A stretch of DNA of 17,881 nucleotides, from assembly GCA_964564475.1 (NCBI GenBank), contig CAZMBM010000036.1:1-17881 (forward strand), written 5' to 3'. This DNA is from CG1-02-35-72 sp964564475 (GTDB lineage: Bacteria; Bacteroidota; Bacteroidia; Flavobacteriales; Flavobacteriaceae). The first letter of the stretch is position 1. Every line of letters starts with the position of its first letter. Position numbers and translations under genes: made by a program. Below the pieces are notes generated by a model. That model was not told the DNA's origin and did not search any database. It worked only from the letters and a program-made list of their open reading frames with translations. This document shows, piece after piece, positions 8,036 through 12,647 of the stretch.

Positions 8036-8874
8036 AATTTGTTAAATTCTCTGTATTCTCCTAATATTTTTAAATGACTGACTTCTTTTTCTAAATCGGC
8101 CAAAGCCATTTTGTAATTGCGATAAGACCCAAAAACAACATCTACAAAAAAAGCGTATTCCCATGGGGTTTCTATGATGGGCATTGACTGAATTTTAGAT
8201 AAATTAAGTTTATGATTGGCCATAATTTGCAAGGCTTTTGTCAGACTGCCCGGCTGGTGCTTGGTAATAAACTTTAGCGACGCCTTGTTTATATTGTCTA
8301 TTTCAAATTTAGGATTGACATTGTTTTGTAAAACAAAAAAACGTGTGGCGTTGTTTTTTATGGTTTGAATATTAAACGCTAAAATTTTTAAATCGTAAAT
8401 GTCTGCGGCGGCAACACTGGCAATAGCGCCGACATTTTTTAATTCTTGTGTGCGAATGCGCTTGGCTACTTGGGCTGTGTCGGCATCTTCAACCAATTTT
8501 ATATGAGGGAATTGTTTAAAATATTCACGCGTTTGCAAGAGTGCCATGGGGTGCGAGTACACCGTTTTGATATCGGCAATACTCTGATTGGGTAAGGCCA
8601 TTAAATTTTGTTGAATATTAATATATACTTCGCCTACTATTTTTAAGTGATTGTTATCTATGATGGCGTAATTGGGAATGATGGCCCCCGCAATAGAGTT
8701 CTCTATAGCCATAACAGCAAATTGTGCGTCATTGCTGTGTAAACAAGCGGGGATATCGTGAAAATGATCACAGCTAAGTAAATCGAACGGACTATTAAAA
8801 AAACACTTTGATGCTTCGTAATGAAATGACCCTAGAATTCCTTGAATAGCTACTTTTCTTATTTTTTGTTCCAT
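8032..8874 (-). CDS. pheA: Prephenate dehydratase with ACT domain
   Basis: Converts prephenate to phenylpyruvate. The 280-residue protein has the catalytic domain at about 5-182 (IENSIAG at 57-63, YSHPMALLQ at 106-114, and NATRFF at 175-180 containing the catalytic Thr-Arg-Phe), then an ACT domain at about 198-275 (PGSLTKAL at 208-215). At the place of the classical Phe-binding ESRP motif it reads IQSMP (228-232), so canonical phenylalanine feedback may be altered; my memory is that related Bacteroidota proteins vary here too. There is no chorismate mutase domain, unlike E. coli PheA. It is the first structural gene behind the attenuator: the U-tail of the terminator ends 10 nt before the ATG at 8874. 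It overlaps the aminotransferase gene by 4 bp. Confidence 0.96.
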   Translation of the reverse strand: MEQKIRKVAIQGILGSFHYEASKCFFNSPFDLLSCDHFHDIPACLHSNDAQFAVMAIENSIAGAIIPNYAIIDNNHLKIVGEVYINIQQNLMALPNQSIADIKTVYSHPMALLQTREYFKQFPHIKLVEDADTAQVAKRIRTQELKNVGAIASVAAADIYDLKILAFNIQTIKNNATRFFVLQNNVNPKFEIDNINKASLKFITKHQPGSLTKALQIMANHKLNLSKIQSMPIIETPWEYAFFVDVVFGSYRNYKMALADLEKEVSHLKILGEYREFNKL

Positions 8875-8884
8875 TTTATTCCAT

Positions 8885-8911
8885 AAAAAAAGCCCCGTTT
8901 AACGAGGCTTT
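8885..8911 (-). terminator. Intrinsic terminator (attenuator) just upstream of pheA
   Basis: In minus-strand RNA, AAAGCCUCGU (8911-8902) pairs with ACGGGGCUUU (8898-8889): a 10-bp stem including one G-U pair, closed by a three-base loop (8901-8899) and followed by a run of seven U (8891-8885) that also supplies the base of the stem. Its 5' arm is shared with the antiterminator arm at 8947-8959. It ends 10 nt before the pheA start codon, so transcription into the operon requires readthrough. Confidence 0.9.
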
Positions 8912-8959
8912 AAATTTCTTATATAATTTTATACAATTACATTGACAAAGCCTCTCGTT
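8901..8959 (-). promoter_or_regulatory. Antiterminator hairpin competing with the pheA terminator
   Basis: Minus-strand RNA AACGAGAGGCUUU (8959-8947) is complementary to AAAGCCUCGUU (8911-8901): 11 base pairs with a two-base bulge. The 8911-8901 arm is also the 5' arm of the terminator, so the two structures exclude each other. The upstream arm lies in codons 20-24 of the leader ORF, behind the aromatic run and 7 nt before the stop codon. A ribosome that reaches the stop would cover it; a ribosome stalled on the earlier aromatic codons would leave it free. Confidence 0.85.
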
Positions 8960-9017
8960 TTATCATAAAATAAAAATAGAACCAAAAATTTGTAAATGTG
9001 AATTGTATATTTTTCAT
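8937..9017 (-). CDS. Aromatic-amino-acid leader peptide of the phe/tyr operon (26 aa)
   Basis: A 26-codon ORF from ATG 9017-9015 to TAA 8939-8937. The peptide begins MKNIQFTFTN, continues FWFYFYF at residues 11-17, and ends MIKREALSM. Nine of 26 residues are aromatic (Phe 6, 8, 11, 13, 15, 17; Tyr 14, 16; Trp 12), with seven consecutive aromatic codons. It lies between a consensus promoter (9039-9068) and an antiterminator/terminator pair in front of pheA, so it is best explained as a leader peptide whose translation senses charged tRNA-Phe, tRNA-Tyr and possibly tRNA-Trp, functionally like E. coli PheL. The peptide itself probably has no other role. The ATG is preceded by an A-rich stretch without a Shine-Dalgarno site, as usual in this phylum. 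Confidence 0.9.
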   Translation of the reverse strand: MKNIQFTFTNFWFYFYFMIKREALSM

Positions 9018-9038
9018 CTTTATTGCTGTAATGAGGGG

Positions 9039-9068
9039 CAAATCTATAAATTAAAATAATAAAAGCAA
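9039..9068 (-). promoter_or_regulatory. Predicted promoter of the aromatic operon leader
   Basis: Minus strand: TTG (9068-9066), exactly 19 nt, then TAGATTTG (9046-9039), a full match to the Bacteroidota consensus. Transcription should begin near 9031-9034, leaving about 15 nt before the leader-peptide ATG at 9017. It lies just beyond the stop codon of the upstream hydrolase gene (9077-9075). Confidence 0.8.
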
Positions 9069-9074
9069 TTTTTT

Positions 9075-9962
9075 TTAGTCTTTTTTTACATCATTATTCA
9101 AAATGCGAAGAATTTCTGCCTTTACCATAGTATAGTTTTTAAACATTAAAAAATGGTTGCCGCCCTTTATTTTAACCATTTTTAAATAAGGTTTCGCCAC
9201 ATGAGCTTCTATAAAAGCCGCATTGGCAAAAGGCACTATCTTATCTTTGTCACCCTGATAATAGCTTATAGGTGTTTTTATTTTAGACCAATCGGGCAAA
9301 AGTAAGTTCAGTTCTTTAACATGTGTTAATTTTTCGTCTTCGGCCACTCTAAAGGCACGTGGGATGGCCCAACGTGTCGCTTTCCAATAAGCTAATTTTC
9401 CCAAAGCAAAATATTTTTCATCTTTGGGAGAAATAGCCGGTGCGATTAAAATAACATGTTTGATAATCTCAGGATGTAATACGGTCAATTTTACAGCAAT
9501 AGGACCTCCGTACGACCAGCCCATTACAGTGACATTTTGGGCTTTGTTTTCGGTGAGTATATGATAAGCACTTTGGGCTTGTTCGGTTAACGATGTTTCG
9601 GCTTTGCCATAATCAGAATAACCGTAACCCAAACGGTCTATAGAAATGAGATTGGCTTTGGCACTTAACGATGTATCTTTTAAATAACGGTAAAAATCGG
9701 ATGAAGAACCCGGAGCCCCATGTAAAAAAAGCACTGTTGGCAAATTGTTGTCAAAAGGTTTTGAGGCAATGTAGCGCATTTTTTTACCTTTGTAAACGGT
9801 ATGGTATATTTTGGGGCTTTGATGGACTTTTTTAAAAGATTTAACAATTTCTTTGTCGCTCATTCTCAAAGAAATACAAGAGTTTACAAGCGTCAAAAGC
9901 AAAAGTAAAGAAAAGGGGATTATAAGCCTTTTTTTCTTATAAAAGCGCCGTGATTTTTTCAT
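9075..9962 (-). CDS. Alpha/beta-hydrolase lipoprotein
   Basis: A 295-residue alpha/beta hydrolase with a lipoprotein signal: basic MKKSRRFYKKKR, a hydrophobic stretch (13-27), and the lipobox LVNSC with Cys29 as the acylation site, so it is likely exported and membrane-anchored. Catalytic features: oxyanion-hole HGAPG (81-85), nucleophile elbow GWSYGG with Ser150, acid Asp238 or Asp240 in GDKDKIVPF, and His270 in KGGNHF. Substrate is unknown; the fold covers esterases, lipases and proline iminopeptidases. It has no evident tie to the aromatic genes downstream, which have their own promoter. Transcripts reading through would meet the attenuator terminator at 8885-8911. Confidence 0.88.
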   Translation of the reverse strand: MKKSRRFYKKKRLIIPFSLLLLLTLVNSCISLRMSDKEIVKSFKKVHQSPKIYHTVYKGKKMRYIASKPFDNNLPTVLFLHGAPGSSSDFYRYLKDTSLSAKANLISIDRLGYGYSDYGKAETSLTEQAQSAYHILTENKAQNVTVMGWSYGGPIAVKLTVLHPEIIKHVILIAPAISPKDEKYFALGKLAYWKATRWAIPRAFRVAEDEKLTHVKELNLLLPDWSKIKTPISYYQGDKDKIVPFANAAFIEAHVAKPYLKMVKIKGGNHFLMFKNYTMVKAEILRILNNDVKKD

Positions 9963-10004
9963 TTAGAGAGTAGTTTAATCGGCTTTTTTAAAGCAGATAT
10001 CGTT

Positions 10005-10012
10005 CAAAAATA
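10005..10012 (-). promoter_or_regulatory. Possible -7 element of the hydrolase gene
   Basis: TATTTTTG on the minus strand fits TAnnTTTG and lies about 43 nt before the ATG at 9962. No TTG is found at the -33 position. It lies back to back with the plus-strand -7 element of the gldA-like gene. Confidence 0.35.
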
Positions 10013-10014
10013 AG

Positions 10015-10022
10015 TAATTTTG
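10015..10022 (+). promoter_or_regulatory. Predicted -7 element of the gldA-like gene
   Basis: TAATTTTG fits TAnnTTTG and lies 40 nt before the chosen ATG at 10062. No clear TTG lies 19-21 nt upstream. Its presence here argues against the longer reading frame that would start from the TTG at 10020. Confidence 0.45.
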
Positions 10023-10061
10023 CCTAAAGAGTTGTTTCTTTGCTTTTCAATACAAAAATCT

Positions 10062-10754
10062 ATGTCGGTAAGGCTTACTAAAATTTCTAAAACTTATGGC
10101 GGGGAAAAAGCCTTAAATGACGTGAGCTTTTCTGTAAAGCAAGGTGAAATAATTGGCATACTCGGCCCAAACGGTGCCGGAAAATCAACTTTGTTTAAAA
10201 TTTTAGCCACTCATTTAAAACCCGATTCGGGTGTGGCTGAGGTTAATGGTTTTTCTGTTTCAAATGACGCTTTTAAAGTAAAACAAAGTATTGGTTATTT
10301 GCCCGAAAATAACCCGCTTTACCAAAATATGTACGTCAAAGAGTATTTGGCTTTTATAGCCGATGTACACAAAACTTCTAAAGGCCGGATTACTAAGATT
10401 ATTGAAAAAGTTGGGCTTGTACCCGAATCACATAAGAAAATAAATCAACTTTCTAAAGGTTACAGGCAGCGTGTAGGTTTGGCTTCTGCACTAATACACA
10501 ACCCATCGGTTTTGCTTTTAGATGAGCCTACAACGGGCTTAGACCCAAATCAACTTATAGAGATTAGGGCGCTTATAAAAGACATAGGAAAAACCAAAAC
10601 GATTTTGTTTTCGTCGCATATTTTACAGGAAGTTGAAGCCATTTGCCAGCGCGTTCTTTTGCTAAATAAAGGGAAATTAGTTGCAGATATTGACTTAAAA
10701 GACACAGAGAAATCAGAGAATTTAGAGAGTCTTTTTAAACGTTTTACTTCTTAG
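10062..10754 (+). CDS. gldA: ABC transporter ATP-binding protein, GldA-like
   Basis: A 230-residue ABC ATPase: Walker A GPNGAGKST (35-43), signature SKGYRQRVGLA (131-141), Walker B LLLDEP (151-156), D-loop GLDPNQL, and switch His186. The segments YLPENNPLYQNMYVKEYLAF and DEPTTGLDPNQLIEIR closely resemble GldA, the ATPase that works with GldF and GldG in flavobacterial gliding motility and type IX secretion-linked machinery. GldA proteins as I know them run to about 300 residues; this one ends at LESLFKRFTS and lacks that C-terminal part, so a related ABC-2 type ATPase is possible. I start at ATG 10062, since the protein then opens MSVRLTKISKTYG and the upstream TTG lies in the promoter. No permease gene is adjacent. 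Its 3' end overlaps the DUF4136 gene by 11 bp. Confidence 0.85.
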   Translation: MSVRLTKISKTYGGEKALNDVSFSVKQGEIIGILGPNGAGKSTLFKILATHLKPDSGVAEVNGFSVSNDAFKVKQSIGYLPENNPLYQNMYVKEYLAFIADVHKTSKGRITKIIEKVGLVPESHKKINQLSKGYRQRVGLASALIHNPSVLLLDEPTTGLDPNQLIEIRALIKDIGKTKTILFSSHILQEVEAICQRVLLLNKGKLVADIDLKDTEKSENLESLFKRFTS

Positions 10755-11280
10755 TTTTAGGAGGAAAACCTTTTAAAACATTTACAAATAAATTGTAATA
10801 CATTTTTTCTTTTTCATGGGGTGTTAAGTTGTTTTTATAGGTGTTACGCGCGTGGCTTTGCCAAATTAATTTATGCGTGGATGCTTCTCTAAAATCAATC
10901 GTAATGGTCTGGGTTGTGGCATGTCTTGAAATGGGGATAGCCCCTCCGATGTTTATACCTGCATGACGTGTTTGTTGTGCCATTCCTACACCTACTTGCG
11001 CTCTGTTTCTGGCTTCCTCTTCGTCACGTTTCACACTTATAATGAGATCGGCTTTTTGAGCTGATTTAAGACCTTTCACCGTTAAAGCATTTGCTAAGGC
11101 GTTGACAAATCTAGCGCTATCAAGCGGTCTTAAATTTAACGATGTATGTCGTCCTAGAATAAAAGTTTTATAAGTGTTAAAATCTACGGTATCGTCGTAA
11201 TCATAGGTTATTTTTGGTGTAGCACAAGATGCCAACAAAATAAAAACACTTAAAACACAAAGTTTTTTAATTGATTTCAT
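10744..11280 (-). CDS. DUF4136-domain lipoprotein
   Basis: A 178-residue exported lipoprotein: basic MKSIKK, a hydrophobic stretch, and the lipobox LLASC with Cys19. The mature part fits DUF4136: an N-terminal YDYDDTVDFNTYKTF motif, DLIISVKRDEE in the middle, and near the C-terminus TITIDFREASTHKLIWQSHA, where members carry out an unknown envelope role. ATG at 11280-11278. The gene is tail to tail with the gldA-like gene, overlapping it by 11 bp, and head to head with kdsA. No terminator separates it from the gldA-like gene. Confidence 0.82.
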   Translation of the reverse strand: MKSIKKLCVLSVFILLASCATPKITYDYDDTVDFNTYKTFILGRHTSLNLRPLDSARFVNALANALTVKGLKSAQKADLIISVKRDEEEARNRAQVGVGMAQQTRHAGINIGGAIPISRHATTQTITIDFREASTHKLIWQSHARNTYKNNLTPHEKEKMYYNLFVNVLKGFPPKTKK

Positions 11281-11346
11281 AAAGGACTTTTTATAATGAC
11301 CAAATTACGGATTTAGATTTTAAATTTGTCGCAATTTTTATACCAC

Positions 11347-11376
11347 TTCTTACAATGACAGGAAATACTATCTTTG
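11347..11376 (+). promoter_or_regulatory. Predicted promoter of kdsA
   Basis: TATCTTTG at 11369-11376 matches TAnnTTTG fully; 19 nt upstream is TTC at 11347-11349 rather than TTG. Transcription would start near 11383, just before the ATG at 11391, which makes the earlier in-frame ATG at 11355 unlikely as the start. Confidence 0.5.
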
Positions 11377-11390
11377 TAAAAAATTTTGAT

Positions 11391-12212
11391 ATGCAACTCG
11401 AGTTGATTCCGAAAATAAAACACAGGTCTTCTAATAATTTTTTCCTCATAGCGGGTCCTTGTGCCATAGAAGATGAAGATATGGCCTTGAGGATTGCCGA
11501 AAAAATTATGACAATTACCGATAGATTAGCCATCCCTTATATTTTTAAAGGTAGTTTTAAAAAAGCCAATCGTTCTAGGATTGACAGTTTTACCGGAATT
11601 GGTGATGAAAAAGCCCTTAAAATATTAGAAAAAGTAGGGCAAACTTTTGATGTGCCCACTGTTACAGATATTCACGAAGCCAAAGAGGCTCCTTTTGCAG
11701 CGAAATATGTCGATATACTCCAAATCCCTGCTTTTTTAGTCCGTCAAACCGATTTAGTAGTGGCTGCGGCCAAAACAGGTAAGGTGGTAAATCTTAAGAA
11801 AGGACAATTTATGAGTCCTGAAAGTATGCAATATGCCGTAAAAAAAGTGACCGACAGCGGCAATACACAAGTCATGATAACAGACCGTGGTACTATGTTT
11901 GGGTATCAAGATATGGTAGTCGATTTTAGAGGAATTCCGCTTATGCAACAATTTGCGCCTACTGTTTTAGATATTACCCATTCTTTACAACAACCCAACC
12001 AGAGTAGCGGTGTAACAGGCGGTAAACCCGAGTTGATTGAAACCCTTGCCAAAGCCGGTATAGCCGTAGGTGTTGACGGTCTCTTTTTAGAAACCCATTT
12101 TAACCCCAATATAGCCAAGTCGGATGGGGCTAATATGCTTAAATTAGACCTTTTAGAAGATTTATTGACAAAATTGACAGCTATCAGAAAAACAATTAAC
12201 AAATTCTCTTAG
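11391..12212 (+). CDS. kdsA: 3-deoxy-8-phosphooctulonate (KDO-8-P) synthase
   Basis: Condenses phosphoenolpyruvate with arabinose-5-phosphate to KDO-8-phosphate for the LPS inner core. The 273-residue protein has AGPCAIE (21-27), GSFKKANRSRIDSF (54-67), QIPAFLVRQTDL (111-122) and the C-terminal KSDGANML. It carries Cys24, His197, Glu234 and Asp245, the four ligands of the metal-dependent class (spacing 173, 37 and 11, almost as in Aquifex KdsA), unlike the metal-independent E. coli enzyme. The chosen ATG is 11391; a frame from ATG 11355 adds 12 residues but runs through the predicted -7 element. It is tail to tail with the DUF1801 gene, overlapping it by 4 bp. Confidence 0.95.
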   Translation: MQLELIPKIKHRSSNNFFLIAGPCAIEDEDMALRIAEKIMTITDRLAIPYIFKGSFKKANRSRIDSFTGIGDEKALKILEKVGQTFDVPTVTDIHEAKEAPFAAKYVDILQIPAFLVRQTDLVVAAAKTGKVVNLKKGQFMSPESMQYAVKKVTDSGNTQVMITDRGTMFGYQDMVVDFRGIPLMQQFAPTVLDITHSLQQPNQSSGVTGGKPELIETLAKAGIAVGVDGLFLETHFNPNIAKSDGANMLKLDLLEDLLTKLTAIRKTINKFS

Positions 12213-12586
12213 GGATTCCAAGCCTTTTTGCTTTTGTCTAATAAAACAGAAGCCTCTTTTAAGATTTGAGAGAAATTCTGTTCGTTAAAACAGTCAATTC
12301 TTTTTACTTGCAGGGAACGCACTTGTTTGCGATTATTGTGGTCTTTTAGTTGTGGAAATGTATTTTCTAAAAGGAAACCTTGAACAAAAGCAATGTCAAC
12401 ATGATTTGTGTTTTTCAATACATTTAGGTAACACAAAGGTTTCTTGTTATGATAATAAAAAGGAATCTTATAACTATAACGTTCATCTATCTTGGGCAAT
12501 GTTTTAAAAATAACACTACGCACATAGAGCATGATTGACTGATAAGGCTCTTTTTGATTGAGAAAATACTGTTCGGTTGGTCTCAT
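12209..12586 (-). CDS. DUF1801-domain protein
   Basis: A 125-residue soluble protein. The opening MRPTEQYFLNQKEPYQSIML, the central DERYSYKIPFYYHNKKPLCYL (about 37-57) and the later HVDIAFVQGFLLE match the small DUF1801 (YdhG-like) fold, which has no assigned enzymatic activity that I can state with confidence. The frame can be extended to a GTG at 12598, but those four codons form the 3' arm and U-tail of a terminator hairpin, so I choose the ATG at 12586-12584. That ATG directly follows the terminator U-tract and no separate promoter is visible, so expression may depend on readthrough from the ribonucleotide reductase gene. Confidence 0.75.
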   Translation of the reverse strand: MRPTEQYFLNQKEPYQSIMLYVRSVIFKTLPKIDERYSYKIPFYYHNKKPLCYLNVLKNTNHVDIAFVQGFLLENTFPQLKDHNNRKQVRSLQVKRIDCFNEQNFSQILKEASVLLDKSKKAWNP

Positions 12587-12622
12587 AAAAACACCCACAA
12601 GATATAAAATATTGCGGGTGTT
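12587..12622 (-). terminator. Intrinsic terminator after nrdJ
   Basis: In minus-strand RNA, AACACCCGCAA (12622-12612) pairs with UUGUGGGUGUU (12600-12590): 11 bp with one G-U pair and an 11-nt loop, followed by U to 12587. It starts 26 nt after the nrdJ stop and abuts the ATG of the DUF1801 gene. Confidence 0.8.
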
Positions 12623-12647
12623 ATTTGTTAAATATTATACCGTTAAA

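Noticed and set aside
8876..8884. Two-codon ORF (ATG GAA TAA) between the terminator and the pheA ATG
   Set aside because: Likely chance in an AT-rich spacer; there is nothing to show that it is translated.
8885..8911. Hairpin as the ordinary terminator of the upstream hydrolase gene
   Set aside because: It may also stop hydrolase readthrough, but the intervening consensus promoter, aromatic leader ORF and competing hairpin show that its main role is in the pheA leader.
10020..10061. Longer gldA-like protein from a TTG at 10020 (14 extra residues)
   Set aside because: The TTG is part of a TAnnTTTG -7 element, and ABC ATPases of this type start at the MSVRLTKISKTYG position (ATG 10062).
11355..11390. 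kdsA start at ATG 11355
   Set aside because: The extra 12 codons contain a perfect -7 element (TATCTTTG), and KdsA proteins begin close to the MQLELIPKIKH position at 11391.
11291..11533. Open frames opposite kdsA, the alcohol dehydrogenase, DAHP synthase and nrdJ genes
   Set aside because: They lie antisense to well-supported genes, have no family resemblance and have no promoter of their own; they are shadows of the coding frame.
12587..12598. DUF1801 protein starting at GTG 12598
   Set aside because: Those codons are the 3' arm and U-tract of the nrdJ terminator; the ATG at 12586 gives the expected N-terminus.
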